Assembly (NCBI GenBank): GCA_014218215.1
Contig: CP043652.1
Span: 1,054,001 to 1,118,000, forward strand
DNA: 64,000 bases
Direction: 5' to 3'
Source: Geodermatophilaceae bacterium NBWT11
Lineage (GTDB): Bacteria; Actinomycetota; Actinomycetes; Mycobacteriales; Geodermatophilaceae
Both the position numbers and the translations under genes were made by a program. Positions 17,946-25,655 of the stretch are shown in pieces (position 1 is the stretch's first letter; every line of letters starts with the position of its first letter). The notes under the pieces were generated by a model that saw nothing but the letters and a program-made list of their open reading frames with translations, searched no databases and was not told the origin of the DNA.

Positions 17946-19576
17946 GCGCGGCGGTGGACCGGGCCGTGGTCGAGCAGTGGATCGCCGACGACCCGCACCC
18001 GGGTGACCGCGCCGAGCTGCAGGCCCTGCTGGACGCCGGTGCCGACACCGAGCTCGCCGACCGGTTCGCCGCCCCCCTGGCCTTCGGCACCGCAGGTCTG
18101 CGCGGCCCGCTGCGGGCCGGGCCGGCCGGGATGAACACCGCGGTCGTCGCCCGGGCCGCCGCCGGCCTGGCCGCCCACCTGGTCGCCGAGGGCCGGGGTG
18201 GTCGCGGGGTCGTCATCGGCTACGACGCCCGGCACCGCTCCGACGAGTTCGCCCGGATCAGCGCCGAGGTGCTCACCGGCGCTGGGTTCGCCGTGCAGGT
18301 GCTGCCCCGCCCGCTGCCCACCCCGGTGCTGTCGTTCGCCGTGCGGCACCTCGGAGCAGACGCCGGGGTGATGGTCACCGCCAGCCACAACCCCCCGCAG
18401 GACAACGGCTACAAGGTCTACCTCGACGACGGCGCACAGCTCGTCCCGCCCGCCGACCGGCAGATCGAGGCGGCCATCGCCGCCTGCGGCCCGGCTCGCG
18501 AGCTCCCCCGCAGCGACGACTGGACCACCCTGGGCGACGACGTCGAGGCCGACTACGTCACCGCCGTGGTCGCGGCCGTCGGCCCGGCCCGGGTGGACCC
18601 CGAGGCCCGCCGCCGGCTCGTCGTCGCCTACACGGCCATGCACGGCGTCGGCACGACGACCACCCGCGCGGTGTTCGCCGCCGCCGGGTTCGCCGAGCTG
18701 CACGCGGTGCCCGAGCAGGAGCACCCCGACCCGGACTTCCCGACGGTGGCCTTCCCCAACCCGGAGGAGCCCGGCGCGGTCGACCTGCTCAGCGCCCTGG
18801 CCGAGCGGGTGGGCGCCGACGTGGCGATCGCCGAGGACCCCGACGCCGACCGCTGCTCGGTGGTCTGCGATGGGCGACAGCTGACCGGTGACGAGGTGGG
18901 CGTGCTGCTCGCCGACGCGCTGCTCCGTCGTGGGGTGGCCGGCACGTACGCGCGGTCCCTGGTCAGCGGGTCGCTGCTGGGCCGGGTCGCCGCCGGCCAC
19001 GGCCAGCCCGCGGCCGAGACCCCGACCGGCTTCAAGTGGATCATCCGCGCCGGCTCCGAGGACGCCCCGCTGGTCTACGGCTACGAGGAGGCGCTGGGCT
19101 ACGCGGTCAGCCCCCAGGTGGCCCGGGACAAGGACGGTGTCTCCGCGGCGCTCGCGGTCGCGCTGCTCGCGGCCGACCTGGGCACGCAGGGCCGCACCCT
19201 GCTCGACCGGCTCGACGAGCTGGCCGCCGAGCACGGGCTGCACGCCACCGGTCAGCTCTCGGTGCGGGTGGAGGACCTCACGCTGATCGACGACGCCATG
19301 GCCCGGGTCCGCGCGAGGCCCCCCGTGGCGCTGCTGGACCGGGAGGTGGCGTTCGAGGACCTCCGCGAGCTGGAGCCCCCGGTCGACGGGGTGCGGCTGC
19401 TCGGCGAGGGCGTGCGGGTCGTCGTGCGGCCCAGCGGCACCGAACCGAAGCTGAAGGCCTACCTGGAGGTCGTCGTCCCGGTCGCCGACCGCGCCGACGT
19501 GCCGGCCGCCCGCACCCGGGCCGACGCCGAGCTCACCCGGCTGCGCGGGGAGATGGCGACGGCCCTGGGGCTCTGA
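17942..19576 (+). CDS. Phospho-sugar mutase, PGM2-like (candidate phosphopentomutase)
   Basis: 544-residue alpha-D-phosphohexomutase superfamily enzyme. The phosphoserine loop TASHNPPQDNGYKVY begins at 146 (Ser148), the metal loop DPDADR follows, then the sugar loop GYEEALGYAV and the phosphate loop PSGTEPKLKAY. Length and the GYEEALGY form of the sugar loop resemble the PGM2/PgcA group, in which human PGM2 acts as a phosphopentomutase. Mycobacterial orthologues are called PmmB. Because it overlaps the epimerase gene behind PNP and no deoB is present here, I infer a ribose/deoxyribose-1-P to 5-P role; phosphogluco- or phosphomannomutase activity is the alternative. Confidence 0.85.
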   Translation: MSAAVDRAVVEQWIADDPHPGDRAELQALLDAGADTELADRFAAPLAFGTAGLRGPLRAGPAGMNTAVVARAAAGLAAHLVAEGRGGRGVVIGYDARHRSDEFARISAEVLTGAGFAVQVLPRPLPTPVLSFAVRHLGADAGVMVTASHNPPQDNGYKVYLDDGAQLVPPADRQIEAAIAACGPARELPRSDDWTTLGDDVEADYVTAVVAAVGPARVDPEARRRLVVAYTAMHGVGTTTTRAVFAAAGFAELHAVPEQEHPDPDFPTVAFPNPEEPGAVDLLSALAERVGADVAIAEDPDADRCSVVCDGRQLTGDEVGVLLADALLRRGVAGTYARSLVSGSLLGRVAAGHGQPAAETPTGFKWIIRAGSEDAPLVYGYEEALGYAVSPQVARDKDGVSAALAVALLAADLGTQGRTLLDRLDELAAEHGLHATGQLSVRVEDLTLIDDAMARVRARPPVALLDREVAFEDLRELEPPVDGVRLLGEGVRVVVRPSGTEPKLKAYLEVVVPVADRADVPAARTRADAELTRLRGEMATALGL

Positions 19577-19577
19577 C

Positions 19578-20141
19578 CTAGCGCCAGTCGGTCGGCGGGT
19601 AGTCCGGGGCGCGGTCCTGCGGGCCCGGGGTCCACGGACCGGGGGCCGGCGGGCGGTCCTCGGTGCCGGGCTGCGGCGACCAGATCTGGCGACCGCCGGG
19701 GGTGGTCTCCGGCGGGGTGGTGCCCGGCGCGAACGGCAGGGCCGACCCGCTGGCGTCCGGCACCGGGCCGTAGCGGTTGGGCGTCGGCTGGGTCGGCACC
19801 AACCCGCACATGCCCAGCACGGCGAACTGCCCGAACACCGGCACCAGGTTCAGCAGCACCCACAGACCCGACCGGCCCTGGTCGTGCATCCGGGTCACCT
19901 GGGCGGTGATCGAGGGCAGCACGGTCAGGATGCCGGTGACGATGACGAACGGGCCGTACTCGATGACGGCCGGGACGAGCGAGCCGTCCGCGGCGGTGCT
20001 GGGCTCCAGCGACGTGTAGCCGAAGGACACGTCGGCGGCCAGCGCCAGTGCCGACAGCAGGAGCAGCGGCACCACGTAGTGCAGCCAGAACGCGCGGCGG
20101 GTGATCCGCCCTCGGCGCACGTACCAGGTCCAGAAGTCCAC
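19578..20141 (-). CDS. DUF805 family membrane protein
   Basis: 187 residues. The N-terminus MDFWTWYVRRGRITRRAFW and the motif RMHDQGRSGLW are typical of DUF805 (YhaH-like). About three or four membrane segments lie in residues 20-120, followed by a Pro-rich cytosolic tail of about 65 residues. The GTG start has a GGGGAG ribosome site. Convergent with the mutase gene, the two stops one base apart. Function unknown across the family. Confidence 0.8.
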   Translation of the reverse strand: MDFWTWYVRRGRITRRAFWLHYVVPLLLLSALALAADVSFGYTSLEPSTAADGSLVPAVIEYGPFVIVTGILTVLPSITAQVTRMHDQGRSGLWVLLNLVPVFGQFAVLGMCGLVPTQPTPNRYGPVPDASGSALPFAPGTTPPETTPGGRQIWSPQPGTEDRPPAPGPWTPGPQDRAPDYPPTDWR

Positions 20142-20207
20142 GGGTCTCCCCTGTCGATGTGCCGGTCTCTCGAGTGGAACGTACGGGCGGGCAGCCGGTT
20201 CCCGCGG

Positions 20208-21104
20208 TCAGACCTGCTGGCGGGTGCCGCTCTGCACGGCCTGCTCGGCGGCCGCCAGCACCCGCACCTGGTCCCGGCCGAACGCCGCGTCGCAGGGGTG
20301 CGCCCCGCCGGTGAGCGCCGCGGCGGTCAGCTCGTCGACGGCCACCGCGTGCGCCTCGTGCGCCGTGGCGCCGTCCTCGGGCAGGAGCACCAGGCGGCCG
20401 GTGTCGCCGTGCACCCAGAAGTCCTCCCCCGCGGCCAGCGGGGACGCCGTCGCCGACAGGGTCATCGTGCTGGTCGGCCCACCCTCGTGCTCCAGGAGGA
20501 CGCTGACCGTGCCGTCGGCGGCGCGGGTGCCCTGCGCGGCGACGACCGGCCCCAGGGTCGGGGTCAGCAGCGACAGCGCGTGCGGGCCGAGGTCCCACAG
20601 CGGGGCGCCCGGCCGGGCCCGCCACACCGACTCCCGGAACGGGCTGCCCGGGGCGAAGGTGTCGGCCAGCCAGGTGACCTGTCCGCCGACCAGCGCCGAC
20701 CGGGAGGCCTGGTCCAGCCAGGTGTGCGTCGACGTCCGGAAGCGGTAGGTCAGGAAGACCACCGACGCGACCCCGGCGGCCGAGGTCGCGGCGACCACCC
20801 GCTCGGCGTCTGGCAGCGACATCGCGATCGGCTTCTCCAGCAGCAGGTGACAGCCGGCCTCGGCGGCGCGCACCGCGATGTCGGGCTGCACGTCCGGCGG
20901 CAGCGAGATCGAGACGGCGTCGACGTCGGCCAGCAGCGCGTCGAGGTCGTCGGTGCCCAGGACGTCGAACTCCGCGCCCGCGGCCTGCGCCTTCTCCTGC
21001 GATCGGCCCCAGACGCCCACCAGCTCGGCGTCGGGGTGCGCGTGCAGCGACGCGGCGTGCACGGTGCGCGCCCAGTAGCCGCTGCCCAGGACGGCGAAGC
21101 GCAT
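20208..21104 (-). CDS. Gfo/Idh/MocA family oxidoreductase
   Basis: 298-residue NAD(P)-dependent sugar or polyol dehydrogenase fold. The N-terminal dinucleotide motif is LGSGYWA (6-12), the conserved catalytic EKP is near 96-98 (LLLEKPIAMS), and DLGPHALSLL follows in the C-terminal substrate domain. The ATG shares its A with the stop of upp (TGATG), indicating co-transcription. Substrate unknown. Confidence 0.84.
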   Translation of the reverse strand: MRFAVLGSGYWARTVHAASLHAHPDAELVGVWGRSQEKAQAAGAEFDVLGTDDLDALLADVDAVSISLPPDVQPDIAVRAAEAGCHLLLEKPIAMSLPDAERVVAATSAAGVASVVFLTYRFRTSTHTWLDQASRSALVGGQVTWLADTFAPGSPFRESVWRARPGAPLWDLGPHALSLLTPTLGPVVAAQGTRAADGTVSVLLEHEGGPTSTMTLSATASPLAAGEDFWVHGDTGRLVLLPEDGATAHEAHAVAVDELTAAALTGGAHPCDAAFGRDQVRVLAAAEQAVQSGTRQQV

Positions 21105-21727
21105 CAGACGGCGCCGAACTGGCGGTCGCCGGCGTCACCGAGGCCCGGGACGATGTAGGCGTTGCTGTTGAGCTCCTCGTCGATGCTGGCGGTGAACACC
21201 CGCAGCGGCAGGCCGCTCTCCTCCAGCCGGGCGATGCCCTCCGGCGCCGCCAGCGCGCACAGCACCGTGATCGAGGTGCAGCCCCGCGCAGTGAGCAGCG
21301 AGCAGCAGTGCACCAGCGAGCCGCCGGTGGCCAGCATCGGGTCCAGCACGAAGACCTCGCGATCGACCAGCGACTCCGGCAGCGAGGCCATGTAGGCCTC
21401 GGGCTCGAAGGTGACCTCGTTGCGGGCCAGCCCGACGAACCCCATCTGGGACTCCGGCAGCAGCGAGTGCGCGGTGTCGGCCATGCCCAGCCCGGCGCGC
21501 AGCACCGGGACGATGAGCGGCGGGGCGGCCAGCCGGTAGCCCGTCGTCGTGGTCACCGGGGTGGTGATCTCGTACTCCTCGACCGCCAGTTCCCGGGTGG
21601 CCTCGAAGACCAGGAGCTCGGCGAGGTCCCGCAGCGCGGCGCGGAACGCGGCGTTGTCGGTGCGCTCGTCCCGCATGCGGGTCAGGCGGGCACGGGCGAG
21701 CGGGTGGTCGACCACGGTCAGCTGCAC
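21104..21727 (-). CDS. upp: Uracil phosphoribosyltransferase
   Basis: 207 residues, standard UPRT length. It salvages uracil with PRPP to UMP. Visible motifs are [10 protein letters not shown] (PRPP loop), [10 protein letters not shown] (PRPP-binding) and the C-terminal uracil site [11 protein letters not shown]. The GTG start at 21727 sits 6 nt after TACCGT, so it is likely leaderless. Divergent from deoC across 57 bp. It would recycle the uracil released by pyrimidine nucleoside phosphorylase. Confidence 0.96.
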   Translation of the reverse strand: MQLTVVDHPLARARLTRMRDERTDNAAFRAALRDLAELLVFEATRELAVEEYEITTPVTTTTGYRLAAPPLIVPVLRAGLGMADTAHSLLPESQMGFVGLARNEVTFEPEAYMASLPESLVDREVFVLDPMLATGGSLVHCCSLLTARGCTSITVLCALAAPEGIARLEESGLPLRVFTASIDEELNSNAYIVPGLGDAGDRQFGAV

Positions 21728-21733
21728 GGGGGA

Positions 21734-21739
21734 ACGGTA
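21734..21739 (-). promoter_or_regulatory. -10 box TACCGT for upp
   Basis: TACCGT on the minus strand, 6 nt before the upp GTG; leaderless arrangement. Confidence 0.6.
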
Positions 21740-21771
21740 ACGGCCGTGGTCCCGGCGACCCAGCCGTCGGG

Positions 21772-21777
21772 GATGAT
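21772..21777 (+). promoter_or_regulatory. Possible -10 box GATGAT for deoC
   Basis: A weak NANNNT hexamer 7 nt before the ATG at 21785. Spacing fits the leaderless pattern seen elsewhere, but the sequence is a poor match and overlaps two other ATGs. Confidence 0.3.
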
Positions 21778-21784
21778 GGCCGGC

Positions 21785-22774
21785 ATGACCACCGCGCTCG
21801 ACCCCTCGGCGCCCGCTGCGGTGCCGCCACGGACGACCCCGGACGCGTTCGCCGACGTGACCCGTTCGGAGTCGGCGTTCCGGTCCTTCCTGCACGGCCT
21901 GCCCGGCGTCGACCAGGTCGGCGCCGAGGCCCGCGCCGCCCAGCTGGGCACCCGGTCGATCAAGACGACGGCGAAGGCCTGGGCGATCGACACCGCCATC
22001 TCGATGGTCGACCTGACCACGCTGGAGGGCGCCGACACCCCGGGCAAGGTGCGGTCGCTGGCCGCCAAGGCCCGCCGACCCGACCCGACCGACCCGGGCT
22101 GCCCGGCCGTCGCCGCGGTCTGCGTCTACGGCGACCTGGCCGGCGTCGCCACCGAGGCCCTCGCCGGCACCGGCATCCACACCGCCGCCGTGGCCACCGC
22201 GTTCCCGTCGGGGCGGGCCAGCCGGGCGGTCAAGCTCGCCGACGTGCGGGACGCCGTGGGCAACGGCGCCGACGAGATCGACATGGTCATCGACCGGGGC
22301 GCCTTCCTGGCCGGCCGGTACCTCGACGTGTTCGACGAGATCGTCGCGGTGAAGGAGGCCTGCGGGTCTGCCCACCTCAAGGTGATCCTGGAGACCGGGG
22401 AGCTGCGCACCTACGACGCCGTGCGCCGGGCCTCGTGGCTGGCGATGCTGGCCGGCGGTGACTTCATCAAGACCTCGACCGGCAAGGTGTCCCCCGCCGC
22501 GACCCTGCCGGTCTGCCTGGTGATGCTGGAGGCGGTCCGCGACTACCGCGCCGCGACCGGGATCCAGATCGGCGTCAAGCCCGCCGGCGGCATCAAGACC
22601 ACCAAGGACGCCGTGAAGCACCTGGTGATGATCAACGAGGTGGCCGGGTCGGACTGGCTCTCCCCCGACTGGTTCCGCTTCGGCGCCTCCAGCCTGCTCA
22701 ACGACCTGCTCCTGCAGCGCCAGAAGCTCCGCACCGGCCACTACTCCGGCCCCGACCACGTCTCGGTGGACTGA
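21785..22774 (+). CDS. deoC: Deoxyribose-phosphate aldolase
   Basis: 329-residue class I aldolase splitting 2-deoxyribose-5-phosphate into acetaldehyde and glyceraldehyde-3-phosphate. Motifs are [29 protein letters not shown] (Schiff-base lysine region) and KPAGGIKT. It is about 70 residues longer than short bacterial DeoC, as in actinobacterial and animal forms. ATGs at 21773, 21776 and 21785 are in frame; the last is chosen on leaderless spacing. It heads an operon with two aldehyde-dehydrogenase-family genes that could handle its acetaldehyde. Confidence 0.93.
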   Translation: MTTALDPSAPAAVPPRTTPDAFADVTRSESAFRSFLHGLPGVDQVGAEARAAQLGTRSIKTTAKAWAIDTAISMVDLTTLEGADTPGKVRSLAAKARRPDPTDPGCPAVAAVCVYGDLAGVATEALAGTGIHTAAVATAFPSGRASRAVKLADVRDAVGNGADEIDMVIDRGAFLAGRYLDVFDEIVAVKEACGSAHLKVILETGELRTYDAVRRASWLAMLAGGDFIKTSTGKVSPAATLPVCLVMLEAVRDYRAATGIQIGVKPAGGIKTTKDAVKHLVMINEVAGSDWLSPDWFRFGASSLLNDLLLQRQKLRTGHYSGPDHVSVD

Positions 22775-22775
22775 C

Positions 22776-24215
22776 ATGACGAGCGTCTTCGCGTACGCCC
22801 CTGCCCCCGAGTCCCGCTCGGTCGTCGACGTCCGGCCCAGCTACGGGCTGTTCGTCGACGGCGAGTTCACCGCCGGCCAGGGCACGCCCCTGCAGACCGT
22901 GAACCCCGCGACCGAGGAGGTGCTCAGCGAGATCGCGGTGGGCACCGACGCCGACGTCGACCGCGCCGTCCGCGCCGCCCGCCGGGCCTTCACCCGGGTC
23001 TGGGGCCCCATGCGCCCGGCCGATCGCGGCAAGTACCTGTTCCGCATCGCCCGGCTGCTGCAGGAGCGGGCCCGGGAGTTCGCGGTCCTCGAGACCCTGG
23101 ACAACGGCAAGCCGATCACCGAGTCCCGCGACGTCGACGTGCCCCAGGCCGCCGCGCACTTCTTCTACCACGCAGGCTGGGCCGACAAGCTCGAGCACGT
23201 GGGCCTGGGCGCCGCCCCCCGCCCGCACGGCGTGGCCGGGCAGGTCATCCCGTGGAACTTCCCGCTGATGATGCTGGCCTGGAAGGTGGCCCCGGCGCTC
23301 GCGGCCGGCAACACCGTCGTCCTCAAGCCGGCCGAGACCACCCCGCTGACCGCGCTGCTGTTCGCCGAGGTCTGCCAGCAGGCCGACCTCCCGCCGGGGG
23401 TGGTCAACATCGTGACCGGCGCCGGGGACACCGGCCGCGCCGTCGTCGAGCACCCCGACGTCGACAAGGTGGCCTTCACCGGCTCGACCGAGGTCGGCAA
23501 GCAGATCGCCCGCTCGATCGCCGGCACGCAGAAGGCGCTGACCCTGGAGCTGGGCGGCAAGGCCGCGAACATCGTCTTCGACGACGCCCCGGTCGACCAG
23601 GCCGTCGAGGGCATCGTCCGCGGCATCTTCTTCAACCAGGGCCACGTGTGCTGCGCGGGCTCACGGCTGCTGGTCCAGGAGTCGGTGCACGACGAGGTCG
23701 TCGCGGCGCTGCAGCGCCGGATCGGCACGCTGCGGGTGGGCGACCCGCTGGACAAGAACACCGACATCGGGGCGATCAACTCCCCCGAGCAGCTCGCCCG
23801 GATCCGGGAGCTGGTGGGCATCGGCCAGGCCGAGGGCGCCCACCTCTGGCAGCCCGCGGGCGAGCTGCCCGAGCGCGGCAACTGGTTCAAGCCGACGGTC
23901 TTCACCGACGTGTCGCCGGCGCACCGCATCGCCCGGGACGAGGTGTTCGGCCCGGTGCTCTCGGTGCTGACCTTCCGCACCCCCGACGAGGCCGTCGCCA
24001 AGGCGAACAACTCCCTCTACGGGCTCTCGGCCGGCATCTGGTCGGAGAAGGGCTCGCGGATCCTGTCGATCGCGAACCAGCTGCGGGCCGGGGTCGTCTG
24101 GGCCAACACGTTCAACCAGTTCGACCCGACGTCGCCGTTCGGTGGCTACAAGCAGTCCGGCCACGGCCGCGAGGGTGGCCGCATCGGCCTGCGCGCGTAC
24201 CTGAAGGAGTCCTGA
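22776..24215 (+). CDS. NAD(P)-dependent aldehyde dehydrogenase
   Basis: 479 residues, full-length ALDH. Motifs in order: IPWNFP (158-163), [16 protein letters not shown] (234-242), catalytic Glu258 in LELGGK, and Cys292 in [13 protein letters not shown], where His replaces the usual Gln of the GQxC motif; then EVFGPV and the C-terminal SGHGREGG. The gene begins one base after the deoC stop. Position makes acetaldehyde from DeoC the likely substrate, giving acetate. Specificity is inferred from context. Confidence 0.9.
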   Translation: MTSVFAYAPAPESRSVVDVRPSYGLFVDGEFTAGQGTPLQTVNPATEEVLSEIAVGTDADVDRAVRAARRAFTRVWGPMRPADRGKYLFRIARLLQERAREFAVLETLDNGKPITESRDVDVPQAAAHFFYHAGWADKLEHVGLGAAPRPHGVAGQVIPWNFPLMMLAWKVAPALAAGNTVVLKPAETTPLTALLFAEVCQQADLPPGVVNIVTGAGDTGRAVVEHPDVDKVAFTGSTEVGKQIARSIAGTQKALTLELGGKAANIVFDDAPVDQAVEGIVRGIFFNQGHVCCAGSRLLVQESVHDEVVAALQRRIGTLRVGDPLDKNTDIGAINSPEQLARIRELVGIGQAEGAHLWQPAGELPERGNWFKPTVFTDVSPAHRIARDEVFGPVLSVLTFRTPDEAVAKANNSLYGLSAGIWSEKGSRILSIANQLRAGVVWANTFNQFDPTSPFGGYKQSGHGREGGRIGLRAYLKES

Positions 24216-25081
24216 TGAGCGACCGGTTGGCCGTGCGCAAGACCTACAAGCTGTACGTCGGCGGGAAGTTCCCCCGTTCGGAGTCCGGGCGCACCTACGA
24301 GGTCGCCGACAGCCGCGGGCGCTTCGTGGCCAACGCCGCGCGGGCCTCGCGCAAGGACGCCCGGGACGCCGTCGTGGCCGCCCGAGGTGCGTTCGCCGGG
24401 TGGTCGACCGCGACCGCCTACAACCGGGGCCAGGTGCTGTACCGGGTCGCCGAGGTGATGGAGGGCCGCGCGGCGCAGTTCGCCGACGAGGTCGCCGCGG
24501 GCGAGGGCCTGTCGGCGACGAAGGCCCGGGCCGCCGTGGACGCCGCGATCGACCGGTGGGTCTGGTACGCCGGGTGGACCGACAAGCTCGCCGCCGTCCT
24601 GGGGGGCACCAACCCCGTCGCCGGGCCCTACTTCGACTTCTCGATCCCGGAGCCCTCCGGGGTGGTCGCGCTGCTGGCGCCCCAGCGGTCCTCGTTGCTC
24701 GGGCTGGTCAGCGTGCTGGCGCCGGTGCTGGCCACCGGGTGCACGGCCGTCGTGGTCAGCTCGCTGGACCGGCCGTTGCCGGCGATCACGCTGTCGGAGG
24801 TGCTCGCCACCTCCGACGTGCCCGGCGGGGTGGCCAACCTGCTCACCGGCGACGCCGTCGAGATCGGCCCCTGGCTGGCCGAGCACGCCGACGTCGACGG
24901 CATCGACCTGGCCGGCACGTCCGGCGCGGTGGCGATGGAGCTGGAGCGCTCGGCGGCCGGCACGCTCAAGCGGGTGCTGCGGACGACGGTCGAGGAGACC
25001 GACTGGACCGCCGACCCCGGCCTGCACCGGATGACCCCGTTCCTGGAGACCAAGACGGTCTGGCACCCGATCGGGATCTAG
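24215..25081 (+). CDS. Short aldehyde-dehydrogenase-like protein lacking the catalytic domain
   Basis: 288 residues. The N-terminal part aligns with the ALDH cofactor domain (LYVGGKFPRSESGRTYEV, WYAGWTDKL, PEPSGVVALLAPQ), but the PWNF block is altered to LAPQRSS and the protein ends before the ELGGK glutamate and catalytic Cys regions. The tail is a distinct TPFLETKTVWHP. It overlaps the full-length ALDH gene by one base (TGATG). The frame is intact and codon use is normal, so I read it as a maintained non-catalytic partner, and I recall similar deoC-ALDH-short ALDH sets in other actinobacteria. A true loss of the 3' half is the alternative. Confidence 0.75.
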   Translation: MSDRLAVRKTYKLYVGGKFPRSESGRTYEVADSRGRFVANAARASRKDARDAVVAARGAFAGWSTATAYNRGQVLYRVAEVMEGRAAQFADEVAAGEGLSATKARAAVDAAIDRWVWYAGWTDKLAAVLGGTNPVAGPYFDFSIPEPSGVVALLAPQRSSLLGLVSVLAPVLATGCTAVVVSSLDRPLPAITLSEVLATSDVPGGVANLLTGDAVEIGPWLAEHADVDGIDLAGTSGAVAMELERSAAGTLKRVLRTTVEETDWTADPGLHRMTPFLETKTVWHPIGI

Positions 25082-25599
25082 CGGAGCACCTGCTCCAGCA
25101 GCTCCACGAGCGCGGGGGTGTCACCCCGCGTCGGCAGCCCGGCCAGCCCCTCCAGGTACAGCCCGTCGCCCACCAGCCGGACCAGTCGGGCCAGCACCGG
25201 GTCGGCGATCCGGGCCTCCAGGGCGGCTGACCACGCCCGGTCGGCCTCCAGCAGGGCTGTCCGGGCTGCGGCGTGCCCGGCGCCGGCCAACCGGAGCGTG
25301 GCCTGGTAGGTGCGGGTCAGCTCGCCCTGGGCGTCGGCGGTCGACGTGGTGAGCCAGTAGGCGACCGGCCCCTCGGGGGCCGAGCCGAGCGCCTCGACGT
25401 CGGCGGCCACGTGCTCACCCAGCCGCTCGGCCACCCCGTCGACCAGGGCGTCCTTGCTCGGGAAGTGGTAGAGCAGCCCGCCCTTGGAGACCCCGGCGGC
25501 GGCCGCGACGGCGTCCAGCGTCACGGTCGCGCCGACGCCGCTGACGAGGAGCTCCTCGTAGGCGTCCAGCAGGCGGGCACGGTTCGACGGTCGCGGCAC
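25078..25599 (-). CDS. TetR/AcrR family repressor of the divergent efflux gene
   Basis: 173 residues. The N-terminal helix-turn-helix (about 8-52) includes TLDAVAAAAGVSKGGLLYHFPSKDAL, the hallmark of TetR regulators. The C-terminal ligand domain is unassigned. It is divergent from an MFS exporter, with a perfect inverted repeat between, so it very likely represses the exporter and itself until a toxic ligand binds. LfrR/LfrA of mycobacteria is a comparable pair. Its stop codon overlaps the stop of the opposing gene within a CTAG tetranucleotide. Confidence 0.9.
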   Translation of the reverse strand: MPRPSNRARLLDAYEELLVSGVGATVTLDAVAAAAGVSKGGLLYHFPSKDALVDGVAERLGEHVAADVEALGSAPEGPVAYWLTTSTADAQGELTRTYQATLRLAGAGHAAARTALLEADRAWSAALEARIADPVLARLVRLVGDGLYLEGLAGLPTRGDTPALVELLEQVLR

Positions 25600-25607
25600 G
25601 GTTCGTT

Positions 25608-25631
25608 ACTGTACCGTCTGGACGGTAGAGT
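25608..25631. promoter_or_regulatory. TetR operator between repressor and MFS gene
   Basis: Core TACCGTC-TG-GACGGTA (25612-25627) is a perfect 7-bp inverted repeat with a 2-bp centre. The symmetry extends to ACT and AGT flanks at the ends with one mismatched pair. It lies 9-32 bp from the regulator start and 25 bp before the exporter ATG, covering the expected promoter region. Confidence 0.75.
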
Positions 25632-25655
25632 GACACCCACAGGACCGAGGACACG

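Noticed and set aside
24215-25081. Calling the short ALDH a pseudogene
   Set aside because: The frame is intact, coupled to its neighbour, and has its own conserved-looking tail; no remnant of the missing half follows.
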